The notes below the pieces were generated by a model. The model was not told the origin of the DNA, ran no database searches, and worked only from the letters and a program-made list of their open reading frames with translations. A program made the position numbers and the translations under genes. DNA of 64,000 nucleotides from Actinoallomurus soli (GTDB lineage Bacteria; Actinomycetota; Actinomycetes; Streptosporangiales; Streptosporangiaceae): positions 1-64,000 of the forward strand of contig NZ_JAMXMV010000004.1 of the NCBI RefSeq assembly GCF_024055715.1, in the 5' to 3' direction. Below, piece after piece: positions 44,907-54,331 of the stretch (its first letter is position 1; every line of letters starts with the position of its first letter).

Positions 44907-46220
44907 ATGCCGACCGGATTCGATGCCGGCGACACCGCCTGGCTGCTGACCAGCACCGCACTCGTTCTCATGATGACGCCGGGCCTGGCGCTGTTCTACG
45001 GCGGCATGGTCCGGACCAAGAGCGTGCTCAACATGCTGATGATGAGCTTCGTCTCGATCGCCGTGGTGACCGTCGTCTGGCTGCTCGCCGGCTACACGCT
45101 CGCCTTCGGTCCCGACCTGGGAGGCTGGGGGCTGCTCGGCGGCCTGCGGTACGTCGGCATGCACGGCATCGGGCCGAGGAGTCTCACCGGGCACGTACCG
45201 ACCCTGATCTTCGCCGCGTTCCAACTCGCGTTCGCCGTCATCACGGCCGCGCTGATCAGCGGGGCCATCGCCGATCGGGCCAAGTTCGGCGCGTGGGTGG
45301 TCTTCGTCGCCGCCTGGACGCTGCTGGTCTACGTACCGGTGGCCCACTGGGTCTTCGCGCCCGGCGGCTGGATCCTCACCCGGCTGCACGCGCTGGACTT
45401 CGCCGGGGGCACCGTGGTCGAGGTGAACTGCGGCGCCTCCGGTCTGGCGCTCGCGTTGCTCCTCGGACCGCGCCTCGGCTTCAGGAAGGAGGCCATGCGT
45501 CCGCACAACCTGCCGCTGGTGCTCCTCGGCGCGGGGCTGCTGTGGTTCGGCTGGTTCGGATTCAACGCGGGCTCGGCGATGGGCGCCAACGGCCTGGCGG
45601 CGGCCGCCTTCGTCAACACCCAGGCGGCCGGCTGCACCGGCATGCTGGGCTGGCTGGCGGTGGAGAAGCGCAGGGACGGCCACGCCACCACGCTCGGCGC
45701 CGCCTCCGGCGCGGTCGCCGGCCTGGTCGCCATCACCCCCTCCTGCGGCTCTGTGGGCGTCTTCGGCGCGCTGGTGATCGGCCTGGTGGCCGGTGTGCTG
45801 TGCTCGTACGCGGTGAGCTGGAAGTACCGCTTCGGCTATGACGACTCCCTGGACGTCGTCGGGGTCCACCTGGTCGCGGGCGTCGTCGGCACCGTGCTGA
45901 TCGGCGTCTTCGCCACCGCGGTGATGACCGGGGGCGCCACCGGGCTGCTCTCCGGCGGCGGAGGAGGCCAGCTGCTCAGGCAGGTCACGGCGGTGCTCGT
46001 GGTGGGCGCCTACGCGTTCACCGTGACGTACGGGATCGGGAAGCTGATCGACCGGATCATGGGCTTCCGGGCCTCGGCCCAGGACGAGCAGGCCGGCCTG
46101 GACCTGGCGGTACACGCCGAGAGCGCCTACGACCACGGCGTTCTGGGACACGGCACGACGCAGAACGCCAACCGGCGCCCGGCGACGCATCCGGACCGGA
46201 CCCCGGCCCCCGAGAGCTGA
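44907..46220 (+). CDS. amt: ammonium transporter
   Basis: This 437-residue membrane protein has 11 predicted helices of the Amt/MEP/Rh family. It shows TPGLALFYGGMVRTKSVLNMLMMSF, GAIADRAKFGAW, LDFAGGTVV and DDSLDVVGVHLVAG. The conserved Asp before FAGG is present. The first pore histidine is replaced by Glu172 (GGTVVEVNCG), while the second, His321, is kept. That E-H pair is known from fungal Mep1/Mep3 but is not usual in bacteria. No glnK or glnD gene is adjacent. The ATG lies 13 bases after GGGAGGA. Regulation by GlnR is likely from the upstream box. Confidence 0.93.
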   Translation: MPTGFDAGDTAWLLTSTALVLMMTPGLALFYGGMVRTKSVLNMLMMSFVSIAVVTVVWLLAGYTLAFGPDLGGWGLLGGLRYVGMHGIGPRSLTGHVPTLIFAAFQLAFAVITAALISGAIADRAKFGAWVVFVAAWTLLVYVPVAHWVFAPGGWILTRLHALDFAGGTVVEVNCGASGLALALLLGPRLGFRKEAMRPHNLPLVLLGAGLLWFGWFGFNAGSAMGANGLAAAAFVNTQAAGCTGMLGWLAVEKRRDGHATTLGAASGAVAGLVAITPSCGSVGVFGALVIGLVAGVLCSYAVSWKYRFGYDDSLDVVGVHLVAGVVGTVLIGVFATAVMTGGATGLLSGGGGGQLLRQVTAVLVVGAYAFTVTYGIGKLIDRIMGFRASAQDEQAGLDLAVHAESAYDHGVLGHGTTQNANRRPATHPDRTPAPES

Positions 46221-46368
46221 GCCGTGACCTTCTCCGCCGCCTGAAGCCGCATACGCGACACATGCCCTTCCTGATCACAGGGCGGTCACGAAGTGATTCT
46301 GACGTTGATCAACCCCGTCCGTCAGGCGTTGTCAGGAGACGTGGTCCCTTCCGCAGGCGGGAGCGGTG

Positions 46369-47580
46369 ATGCAGAGGATCATCTCGGTCGTCGCGGCGAT
46401 CGTCGCGTTGGTGTTCGGCGCCCTCCCAGTGCCGGCCGCCTCGGCTCGGCCGGGGGCGGCGCGTCCGGCGACGACGCCGGTCTCGCCGCTGTCGCTGCCG
46501 CGTCCCACGGGGCCGTACCGGATCGGGACGGTCTCGCTGCACCTCGTCGACCCGTCCCGGCGTGACCCCTGGGTGGAGTCGCATCCGGTACGGGAGCTGA
46601 TGGCGCAACTGTGGTACCCGGCCGCCCGGACCGCGGGGCTGCCCCGCGCGCCGTACATGCCGCCCCTCGCCGGAAGGCACCTGGACGCCTTCACCGCGCA
46701 GGCGCTGGGCGCACAGGTGCCGGAGGGGACGTTCCACGGGCTCCGCACACACTCGTTCGAAGGCGCTCCGGTCGCGCGGCCGCCGCGTACGGGATGGCCG
46801 GTCGTCGTCTTCTCCCCCGGTGACGGCATGGACCGGTCCTCACTGACCGGTCTCGCCGAGGACCTGGCGAGCCACGGGTTCGCCGTCGTCGGCGTCGACC
46901 ACACCCACGACGCCGGCGAGGTGGAGTTCCCGGGCGGCCGGCTCGAGGTGGGGGGCGTCATCCCGCCGGGCAAGGCCGACGAGGAGACGCTGGTGCGCGC
47001 CGCCGACGTACGGTTCGTGCTCGACCGGCTCGCCGTGCTCGACGCGGGCGCCGACCCCGACGCCGAGGGGCGGTGGCTCCCCGCCTTCCGGGAGATGCTC
47101 GACCTCACGCGGGTCGGCATGTTCGGTCACTCACACGGGGCCGAGGCCACCGCCGAGACGATGCTGCAGGACCGGCGCGTGATCGCGGGGCTGGGGCTGG
47201 ACGGTGGGGTCAGCGACCGCGTCGCCGCCGCCGGCCTGCCGGCGCCGTACATGGTCATCAGCGGGGCCACCGCCGCGAGCCCGCTGACGGAACGGAACCT
47301 GACCGCCCTCTGGCCGCACATCACGGCCTGGCACCGCTGGCTCCGGTTGCGCGACTCAGGCCACCTCACCTTCACCGACTTCGAGACCTTCGCCGGCGCC
47401 CTCGGGGTGCCGCAGCCCGTACGAGAGCAGCTGTTCGGCACGCTCGTCCCCGAGCGGGCCGTCGCCGTCGGACGGGCGTACGTGGAGGCCTTCTTCATGG
47501 AGCACCTGGATCACCACCACCGCCCGATCCTCGACCGGCCCTCGCCCCGCTACCCGGAGATGACGTTCGAGCCGAGCTGA
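46369..47580 (+). CDS. secreted alpha/beta hydrolase, PAF acetylhydrolase/lipase-like
   Basis: This 403-residue exported hydrolase has a signal peptide (1-27, AVALVFGALPVPAASA). It shows the ELMAQLWYPA strand, the VVVFSPGDGMDRSSL oxyanion region, the nucleophile elbow FGHSHGAEA (Ser255), and candidate Asp and His in GLGLDGG and SGHLTFTDF. The plan matches PAF-acetylhydrolase-like lipases and the related dienelactone-hydrolase type. The ATG at 46369 has GGGAG five bases upstream; a GTG one codon earlier is possible. It stands alone. Confidence 0.85.
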   Translation: MQRIISVVAAIVALVFGALPVPAASARPGAARPATTPVSPLSLPRPTGPYRIGTVSLHLVDPSRRDPWVESHPVRELMAQLWYPAARTAGLPRAPYMPPLAGRHLDAFTAQALGAQVPEGTFHGLRTHSFEGAPVARPPRTGWPVVVFSPGDGMDRSSLTGLAEDLASHGFAVVGVDHTHDAGEVEFPGGRLEVGGVIPPGKADEETLVRAADVRFVLDRLAVLDAGADPDAEGRWLPAFREMLDLTRVGMFGHSHGAEATAETMLQDRRVIAGLGLDGGVSDRVAAAGLPAPYMVISGATAASPLTERNLTALWPHITAWHRWLRLRDSGHLTFTDFETFAGALGVPQPVREQLFGTLVPERAVAVGRAYVEAFFMEHLDHHHRPILDRPSPRYPEMTFEPS

Positions 47581-47943
47581 TCGCCTTCAGGCGGGCCACG
47601 AAAACCGCAACACAAATCGACCCAGATTTCGGATGTCCGTAATTCAACCCCCGGGGATACGCCTTTACCATCTCTTGCCTAGAAGATGGCATTTTTGCTA
47701 CCTTGCCGCTACCTACCTCACTTTCGGATGGCTGGTCGAGTCGATTCCATCGACGCGCCTGTCAGATGTACCGCAGACGCTCATGGCCGGCCCAGTTCAT
47801 CCGAAGGGACCCGCGTATCGCGCCCGCGGTCCATCGATGGAGCGGACCGGTGAAAGCCGTCCGCGACGACGATTGGGAGCACATTGGCGGGAGCGGGGAG
47901 AGCACCGGCCCTGAGGGGTCATTCGCGTGGCAGTCGGCCACTG
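47581..47943. other. spacer with lower GC upstream of the secreted multidomain protein
   Basis: These 363 bases hold no credible gene. From about 47600 to 47760 GC content is clearly lower than in neighbouring genes. A possible intrinsic terminator lies at 47668-47696. The rest is the leader of the 47944 gene, which lacks a good Shine-Dalgarno sequence. Confidence 0.45.
47668..47696 (+). terminator. candidate intrinsic terminator with U run
   Basis: CCATCT (47668-47673) pairs with AGATGG (47684-47689), followed by CATTTTTG. This is one of the few hairpins in the window followed by a T tract. It lies 88 bases past the hydrolase stop. The stem is short. Confidence 0.4.
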
Positions 47944-50900
47944 ATGCGGCGGTCCCGATGGAGCGCCGGCCTGGTGACCGCGATGGTCACCGTGACCGTT
48001 GTAGCGGTGACCGGAAGTGAGCGTGCATCCGCCGGGGAACGATCACCGTCGCGGGATCCGCGCACTGTGGCCTCGCAGACGGCGAAAGCACGCGGCACGA
48101 AAGTCGAAGTGCAGGACGATCGGACGGATAATTCGACCACATGGGCAAACCCGGACGGCACATTCACGATGGAGTCCTTCAGCGGACCTGTCCGGGTGAA
48201 CAAAGATGGCACGTGGCGCTCGATCGATACCTCACTCACGCCGAACAGCGCTGCCACGGAACTACGACCGAAGACCGCCGCAGCCGACATTCAACTGTCG
48301 GACGGCGGCGCCGGCCCATTCGCCACTCTGCAGCGCGCGAATCGGTCGTTCTCCGTCGCGTGGCGCGATTCCCTCCCGAGCCCGCGGGTACAAGGGGACA
48401 CCGCGATTTATGAGGATGTCGTTCCCGACGGCGACCTGGTGGTCAAAGCACTGCCCAACGGCTTCAGCCACTCGCTCGTTCTCCGGAAGCAGCCGAAGCA
48501 GGACCTCGAGATTCCGCTATCGGTCGATACCGAGGGACTGACTCTCGCCGCCTCCAGTGAGCACGGCCTGGATCTGCGCGACTCCTCGGGCCGGCTCGTG
48601 GCATCGGCACCCGAGCCGAGGATGTGGGACTCCGGAACCGATCCGCGCTCCGGCGAGCCGTCGCACCAGGCCGCCGTCGACACCACCATCCAGCAGACCG
48701 CCGACGGTCCGGTGCTGCGACTGAAACCCGACGCGCGGTTCCTCGCCGACCCCGCGGTTCGCTATCCCGTGACGATCGATCCCACCAGCACCCTGACCGT
48801 GCAGACGGACACCTGGGTGCAGACCGACTTCCCCGACTCCCAGCGAGGGTCCACCGAACTCAAGGCGGGAACGTACGACGGCACTCACATCGCGCGCTCG
48901 TACCTGAGGTTCAACCATGTCGATGACCTCCGGGGAACTCAGATCATCGACGCCGATCTCCGGTTGTGGGCCTTCTGGTCTTCTGTCTGCAAAGACCCGA
49001 GCGCCGGTGTCCAGGCCCGCCGGGTCACGTCCACCTGGGATCCCGACACGATCAGGTACGGCAGCGAGCCGAACACCACGACGACGGGGGCCGTGACCAG
49101 CGTCGCCGCGCCCGGTGCCGCGAGTTGTCCCCAGGACTTCATGCACTGGAACGTCGGCACCATCGTCAAGGCGTGGGCGGACGGACAGCCCGACTACGGC
49201 ATCCAGCTTCGCGGCGCGGATGAGAAGGACCCGTCCACCTGGAGGAGGTTCTACTCCTCCAACTATGTGGCCGGGGCTCAGGGGGAGAAGGAACCGGCTC
49301 TGAGCGTCACCTTCAACTACAGGCTGCCGACGCCTACGAATGTCGGTGCCTCACCCAAGGCATCCGACCTGACGACATCGCCGACCGTGGCGTCCACCAG
49401 GCCGACCCTCTCCGCGCAGATCACCGAACCCAACGGCAAGCCGGTCGACTACACATTCGAGGTGGCGAAGTCCGCCGGTCGAACGACGGTGGTGACCGGC
49501 AGCGCGAATGCCGTCGCTTCGGGAGCGACTGCGACATGGCAAGTCCCCGACGGCCGGCTGAAGAACCCCGGGTCGTACATCTTCCGGGTCAGAGCCATGA
49601 GCGCCACCGGCGCCGGCGGCTGGTCGGCGTGGCAGCCGCTGATCACCGACGCGGCTCAGACTCCGCAGTCGCTGGCGACGGGAACCGATGAGTCCGGATC
49701 GACCGTGCTCTCGGGCGTGCTGTCTCGGCCCTCAGGGGCCGAGGTGGGCGCTCATTTCTACCTCTATGACACGAGCGGCGCGGTGATCGGAGGAACGCCG
49801 CTCGGCCAGGGAAGTGTGCAGAGTGGGCAGCGGATGAGTCTGCGGGTTCCGGCGGGGTTGACCAAGCCCGGCCAGTCCTATCGCTGGCAGATGGACGCCT
49901 GCGTGAAGGAGGTCTGCACTCCCAAGACCCCGAGCATCGCCTTCACCGCTCCCCAGCCGAGATCGTCCACCGGAACCCAACGCGTCACCATCGCGAAGAA
50001 CAAGATGACCATCAGGACCGCCCAGTCGGATCCGGCGGCGTGCGGCGGGGCGGCCTGCCCGCTCACCGCGGACGACGCCGTTCGAGTCGGCGGAGCCGGC
50101 ACGGCCCAGCGGGTCACCCACCTGAAGGTCGATCTGGACGCGCTGCCTGCAGGGGCGAGGATCACCGCGGCGAGCCTGAATCTCGGAGCGCCGGACTGCG
50201 GAGCCGGCTGTCCGAGCAGCGGCTCGGTGTCCGGTGAGCAGCCGGAGAGCGACCTCGCGGACAACGCGACAGGCGCCGACGCGGCAGAGGTGGCGGTGAG
50301 GGACCCGGATGCGCCGCCGACGAGCATCGCCGACCCTCAGGTGGACATCACGGGCCTGGCCGGTATCTGGTACCAGGATTCCTCTCAGAACAGCGGGATC
50401 ATCCTCGAAGCCGACGGAAGCGATCTGCCGGTCCTCTCGTATGGGAATGGGTCAAGCTCGATCAACGTGACGATCGACTACCTTCCCCCCACGCCGCCGG
50501 GGAAGGTCTCCAACATCTCCACCCGAGGCGGCGACGGCGGGGTACTGGTCTCCTGGGCCGCCCCTCAGGACGTCGGCGCGAGCACCTCCCCGGGCACAGG
50601 CGCCGACGACGACCCGATGGCCTCACCCATCAGTTCGTACGACGTCCAGGCCCTGGACGGGAACAACAACGTCGTACAGTCCAAGACCGTCGTGAACGAA
50701 GCGACGATCGTCTCCGGACTGGCGAATGGCACGTCCTATCATTTTCAGGTCCGGGCGCACAGCAAGTACGGCGACGGGCCATGGCTGACCACCCCGGCTG
50801 TCGCCCCTGCCGGAATCCCGGGCGACAAGGCGGCCTATGTGGACGCGGTGAAACAGCTGGTACAGGGCCGCGAGGCGATCACGGAAGGCCGCTTCTCCGA

Positions 50901-51885
50901 CGCGGACGCCGTCCTGGCGGCGAGCCCGGACGCCGACTACTTCGGCGCGGCGCTCAAGGCGCAGTCCGCCGACCTGGTCGCCGGCCGTGACGACGCAGCA
51001 CAGGAACAACTCACTCAGGCCGACTCGACGATCACATTCCCGGAGATCTTCGCGAGCTACTCCCCATCGAACGACGCGGTCACCATCCGCGCCGCCTACG
51101 AAGGCCAGGAGGTGTTCGTGAACAACGCGGGCACGGCCGCGGAGAGTAAGGTGACGAACGATTTCTCGAGGGAGAGCGACTTCGTCTTCAACAGGCCATT
51201 GATCAACGCCCAGGGCGACGCCGATGAGCCCGCCCCCGTCCTGGCCTCCGAGACGGACTCGAGCGCGATCGACACTCAAGTCGACGGCGGTGGCGAGATC
51301 AACGCGTTCACCCCCGAACAGCTGACGGCGTCGGTGACTCCTAAGGCCGCCTCCGGTTCCGATCTGGACAAGGCTTCTCTACGAGCGGCGGCGAAGGTGG
51401 ACCATCCGGGAATCGCGAGGTGGGCCGTGAACCACGCCAAGAGCGAAAAAGCAGAGTACAAGTACGACTGCACGAACTTCGTGTCCAAGGCCCTTAACCG
51501 GGGCGGTCACATACCGATGAGAACGGGGTGGTACCGCAGCGACCGTTCCTGGTGGGACAACTGGCTCAACGCCTCCTACCCCTGGGCGGCCGCGGACCAC
51601 CACAAGAAGCACTTCGCGACCGCGTGGGACGGCAAGAAGCCGCGCGTGTACTGGGAACGCAACTACGGCGAAGTCGAACTCGGTGATGCCATCTACTTCG
51701 AACGCCCCGCGGGGACACCCGTGCACATGGCGATCGTCAGCTACAAGGCCGCGTCCAGCATAGGCGGTATCTACTTCGCGCAGCACAACCGCGCCAAAGG
51801 CCATCAGCACTACGACACCTACAAGCCTCTGTCGCTGGTCTACGGGAACTACCGCAACATCGGATTCGGATACATATGGAAGTAA
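47944..51885 (+). CDS. large secreted multidomain protein with C-terminal Cys/His/Asn amidase-like domain (candidate effector)
   Basis: This 1,313-residue exported protein has a signal peptide (about 1-30, VTVTVVAVTGSERASA). A beta-rich N-terminal region (about 40-280) resembles the leader of RHS/DNRLRE-type secreted proteins. A DNRLRE-like domain covers about 283-455 (DTWVQTDFPDSQRGSTELKAG, ARSYLRF) and a second, Cys-containing one about 690-845. A fibronectin type III domain lies at 850-955, followed by a helical linker. The C-terminal 145 residues match the putative amidase (PF12671-like) fold with Cys1176 in YDCTNFVSKAL, His1261 in PVHMAIVS and Asn1282 in FAQHN. A hydrolase at the C-terminal tip of a long secreted scaffold is the plan of polymorphic toxins and of large wall hydrolases. 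The ATG at 47944 is chosen for the signal peptide; it lacks a clear ribosome-binding site. Its 5' third has lower GC than its neighbours. Confidence 0.85.
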   Translation: MRRSRWSAGLVTAMVTVTVVAVTGSERASAGERSPSRDPRTVASQTAKARGTKVEVQDDRTDNSTTWANPDGTFTMESFSGPVRVNKDGTWRSIDTSLTPNSAATELRPKTAAADIQLSDGGAGPFATLQRANRSFSVAWRDSLPSPRVQGDTAIYEDVVPDGDLVVKALPNGFSHSLVLRKQPKQDLEIPLSVDTEGLTLAASSEHGLDLRDSSGRLVASAPEPRMWDSGTDPRSGEPSHQAAVDTTIQQTADGPVLRLKPDARFLADPAVRYPVTIDPTSTLTVQTDTWVQTDFPDSQRGSTELKAGTYDGTHIARSYLRFNHVDDLRGTQIIDADLRLWAFWSSVCKDPSAGVQARRVTSTWDPDTIRYGSEPNTTTTGAVTSVAAPGAASCPQDFMHWNVGTIVKAWADGQPDYGIQLRGADEKDPSTWRRFYSSNYVAGAQGEKEPALSVTFNYRLPTPTNVGASPKASDLTTSPTVASTRPTLSAQITEPNGKPVDYTFEVAKSAGRTTVVTGSANAVASGATATWQVPDGRLKNPGSYIFRVRAMSATGAGGWSAWQPLITDAAQTPQSLATGTDESGSTVLSGVLSRPSGAEVGAHFYLYDTSGAVIGGTPLGQGSVQSGQRMSLRVPAGLTKPGQSYRWQMDACVKEVCTPKTPSIAFTAPQPRSSTGTQRVTIAKNKMTIRTAQSDPAACGGAACPLTADDAVRVGGAGTAQRVTHLKVDLDALPAGARITAASLNLGAPDCGAGCPSSGSVSGEQPESDLADNATGADAAEVAVRDPDAPPTSIADPQVDITGLAGIWYQDSSQNSGIILEADGSDLPVLSYGNGSSSINVTIDYLPPTPPGKVSNISTRGGDGGVLVSWAAPQDVGASTSPGTGADDDPMASPISSYDVQALDGNNNVVQSKTVVNEATIVSGLANGTSYHFQVRAHSKYGDGPWLTTPAVAPAGIPGDKAAYVDAVKQLVQGREAITEGRFSDADAVLAASPDADYFGAALKAQSADLVAGRDDAAQEQLTQADSTITFPEIFASYSPSNDAVTIRAAYEGQEVFVNNAGTAAESKVTNDFSRESDFVFNRPLINAQGDADEPAPVLASETDSSAIDTQVDGGGEINAFTPEQLTASVTPKAASGSDLDKASLRAAAKVDHPGIARWAVNHAKSEKAEYKYDCTNFVSKALNRGGHIPMRTGWYRSDRSWWDNWLNASYPWAAADHHKKHFATAWDGKKPRVYWERNYGEVELGDAIYFERPAGTPVHMAIVSYKAASSIGGIYFAQHNRAKGHQHYDTYKPLSLVYGNYRNIGFGYIWK

Positions 51886-52424
51886 GACACAGGGCGGTCA
51901 CCGGAATTCTGTGCGCCCTTACGCTGATGGCGTCATCCGGTGCGTGCGGCGATCGGAGCCGCCCGTCGCTTCCGGACAACGCGACCGTGACAGGAGACGC
52001 GGACCGCGGTGTGCGATCGACGGTGGCGGAGTTCCTGACGCGGATCAGGGCGCACGACGTCGACGGCGTAGCACGGCTCGAGGTGAAGCCGCACGACAAG
52101 GACTGGACGACCGCGCACGCGGGATCCGGCTGGCTGGTCGGCAACTACGCCGACGCGCTCCGTGGCGCCGTACGTGCCGAGGTCAGGGACGAGACCGAGC
52201 TGGAGCAGCAGTGGCACGTGTGCCTGCGATTCGGCTCCCCGGAGCGGAGTCTCCGCCTGACCGTCCTGGAGAGCGGATCGGACGGTCATTTCTCCGCGAA
52301 CGGTGGCCATCGTAAGTTGCTGCTCTCCGGCTTCGCCGAGCTCAGAGGGGCACCGAAACCGGATCCAACCGTCAAGCCCGGCACCTTCTGCGCCGCCGGC
52401 ATCGTCGGTCCGCAGTGGGGTTGA
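51876..52424 (+). CDS. lipoprotein overlapping the secreted multidomain protein; possible immunity or partner
   Basis: This 182-residue lipoprotein has a signal peptide with a lipobox-like SSGAC (Cys about 24). A small alpha/beta domain follows with RSTVAEFLTRIRAHDVDGVARLE and ETELEQQWHVCLRFGSPERSLRLTVLE; the plan recalls NTF2-like folds. Its ATG overlaps the last 10 bases of the preceding gene (the ATGGAAGTAA overlap), so it is almost certainly translationally coupled to it. Tight coupling and surface location suit an immunity protein against the amidase domain, or a wall-side partner. Neither is proven by sequence. Confidence 0.78.
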   Translation: MEVRHRAVTGILCALTLMASSGACGDRSRPSLPDNATVTGDADRGVRSTVAEFLTRIRAHDVDGVARLEVKPHDKDWTTAHAGSGWLVGNYADALRGAVRAEVRDETELEQQWHVCLRFGSPERSLRLTVLESGSDGHFSANGGHRKLLLSGFAELRGAPKPDPTVKPGTFCAAGIVGPQWG

Positions 52425-52432
52425 GGGGTCGT

Positions 52433-52466
52433 CAGGAGCCGGCGTGTGACCACACGCCGGCTCCTG
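52433..52466. terminator. 16-bp perfect stem, bidirectional terminator
   Basis: CAGGAGCCGGCGTGTG (52433-52448) is exactly complementary to 52451-52466, with only two bases between the arms. It sits in the 63-base gap between the convergent lipoprotein and permease genes, so it probably ends both transcripts. Confidence 0.7.
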
Positions 52467-52487
52467 GCACCCTTCTCTCACAGTCGT

Positions 52488-53384
52488 TCACTTGGACATT
52501 CCGGCGGTCAGGCCTGCGACGATCTGTTTGGTGGCCACGAGGAAGAGGACCACGAGGGGGATCGTCGTGATGACCAATCCGGCGGACAGCGTCGCGTGCG
52601 CGGACTCGAACTCGCCGAAGAACCGCGTCAGGCCCGTCGGCAGAGTCCACTGGTCGTCCCTCAGCAGCACCAACGGGAAGAAGAAGTCGTTCCAGAGTGG
52701 GATGAACTGGAACAGCGCCACCGTGGTCAGCGCCGGGCGGACCATCGGGACCATGATCCGGGCGAAGATCCGCAGCTCGCCGGCGCCGTCGATGCGGGCC
52801 GCCTCCTCCAGCTCCATCGGCAGCTGCCGGAAGAACGCCGTCAGCACGAAGACCGAGAACGGCACGCCGCTGCCCGCGTACACGCAGATCAGCCAGAACC
52901 GCGTGTCGACCCCCGGCAGTGACTGCGTGAGCGAGTTGACCAGGTAGAACACCGGGACGGCGCCCAGCCGGATCGGCAGCATCAGGCCGGCCAGGAAGTA
53001 GGACGACAGCGCTCCCCGGCCGCGGAAGCGGTAGCGCCCCAGCGGGTAGGCGGCGAGCACCGAGACCCCCGTGCCGAGCACGACCGAGAACACCGTGATC
53101 ACGACGGAGTTCACGAAGTAGGTGCTGAAGTTGCCCTCGGACCAGGCGCGGGAGTAGTTCCCGAAGTCCGGGTGCAGGGGCAGGCCGAGGGGCTGGTTCG
53201 CCAGGTCCTGCTCGGTGCGCAGCGAGTTGAACGCCATGATGATGAGCGGCGCGAGGGCCGCCAGGGCGTACACCCACAGCAGGATGACCGAGGCCGCTCC
53301 GCCGACCCGGATCCGCCTGCGCGGCGCACGGGGCCGCGCGGCGACGGTGGACCGCTCGCCGACCGTGAGGGTGCTGCTGGTCAT
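52488..53384 (-). CDS. carbohydrate ABC transporter permease (MalG-like)
   Basis: This 298-residue permease has six helices and the MalG-type EAA loop ELEEAARIDGAGELRIFARIMVPMVRPAL. The start motif ILLWVYALAALAPLIIMAFNSLRT and LWNDFFFPLVLLR are typical of the CUT1 sugar family. The ATG overlaps the upstream permease stop in ATGA. It is the last gene of the murR operon. No ATPase gene follows, so the pair probably uses a shared MsiK-like ATPase encoded elsewhere, as is common in actinomycetes. Confidence 0.93.
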   Translation of the reverse strand: MTSSTLTVGERSTVAARPRAPRRRIRVGGAASVILLWVYALAALAPLIIMAFNSLRTEQDLANQPLGLPLHPDFGNYSRAWSEGNFSTYFVNSVVITVFSVVLGTGVSVLAAYPLGRYRFRGRGALSSYFLAGLMLPIRLGAVPVFYLVNSLTQSLPGVDTRFWLICVYAGSGVPFSVFVLTAFFRQLPMELEEAARIDGAGELRIFARIMVPMVRPALTTVALFQFIPLWNDFFFPLVLLRDDQWTLPTGLTRFFGEFESAHATLSAGLVITTIPLVVLFLVATKQIVAGLTAGMSK

Positions 53385-54331
53385 TTGAGGCGTTCCTCCA
53401 TCCGGCGGAAGACCTTGTTGGCCGCCAGCGAGACCCCGAAGATCAGGATGAACATGCAGACGGCGAGCGCGCAGGACTGGCCGATGGCGTTCGGGTCGGG
53501 GTTCTGGAAGGCCGTCCGGTAGAACAGCAGCCCGAGCGTGTCGGTGGCGAACCCGGGGTTGCCCTGGGAACCCTGCAACGCGTAGATCAGGTCGAGCACG
53601 TTGAACGTCCCGATGAAGGTCAGGACGGTGACGATGCCCAGCACCGGCGTGAGCAGCGGCAGCGTGACCCGGCGGAACACCTGCCACGACGAGGCGCCGT
53701 CGACGCGGGCGGCCTGCTCGTACTCGTCGGGGATCCCGGCGAGGGCGGCGCCGAACAGCAGCATCGGGAAGCCGACCCACTGCCAGGCGTTCACGACGAT
53801 CGCGACGGGCAGCGCCAGGTGCGGGTCACCGCGCCACGGTTGCGCCAGCGCGCCGAGGCCGACGTCGCGCAGGGCGGCGTTGATCGCGCCGAACTGCGGG
53901 TTGAGCATGATCGACCAGAGGTAGCCGACCACGATGGGGCTGACCAGGTGCGGCAGCGTGTAGGCGGTCTGCAGGAACCGCTTGCCGCGCCGCGACTTGT
54001 GCAGCAGCACGGCGAACGCCAGGCCGAGGGTGGTCTGGATCAGCATCGTGCCGATGAAGAACAGGCAGTTGTGGCCGAGGGCGCGCCACACCTGCTCGCT
54101 CAGCGGGTACTTGGTGAACAGCTGGTGGAAGTTGGACAGGCCGGCGAAGCCGTCCTGCCTGTTCCCGGACCAGGAGTACAGGCTGTACTCCGCGGCCGAG
54201 ACCAGCGGATAGATGATGAACACCGTGTACAGCGCCAGAGCGGGCAGCAGGAAGGTCAGCAGGACCCGGCGGCGGGGTCGCCCGCCGCCGGCTCCGACCG
54301 GACGCCTCAGCCTCCGCTGGGCTTGAACCAC
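53381..54331 (-). CDS. carbohydrate ABC transporter permease (MalF-like)
   Basis: This 316-residue permease has six helices and CUT1 features: FLLPALALYTVFIIYPLVSAAEYSLYSW, TTLGLAFAVLLH and an EAA loop (EYEQAARVDGASSWQVFRRVTLPLLTPVL). The GTG at 54331 overlaps the end of the binding-protein gene by 25 bases; no later start with a ribosome-binding site exists before the first helix. It forms the transmembrane channel with the MalG-like partner. Confidence 0.92.
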   Translation of the reverse strand: MVQAQRRLRRPVGAGGGRPRRRVLLTFLLPALALYTVFIIYPLVSAAEYSLYSWSGNRQDGFAGLSNFHQLFTKYPLSEQVWRALGHNCLFFIGTMLIQTTLGLAFAVLLHKSRRGKRFLQTAYTLPHLVSPIVVGYLWSIMLNPQFGAINAALRDVGLGALAQPWRGDPHLALPVAIVVNAWQWVGFPMLLFGAALAGIPDEYEQAARVDGASSWQVFRRVTLPLLTPVLGIVTVLTFIGTFNVLDLIYALQGSQGNPGFATDTLGLLFYRTAFQNPDPNAIGQSCALAVCMFILIFGVSLAANKVFRRMEERLK

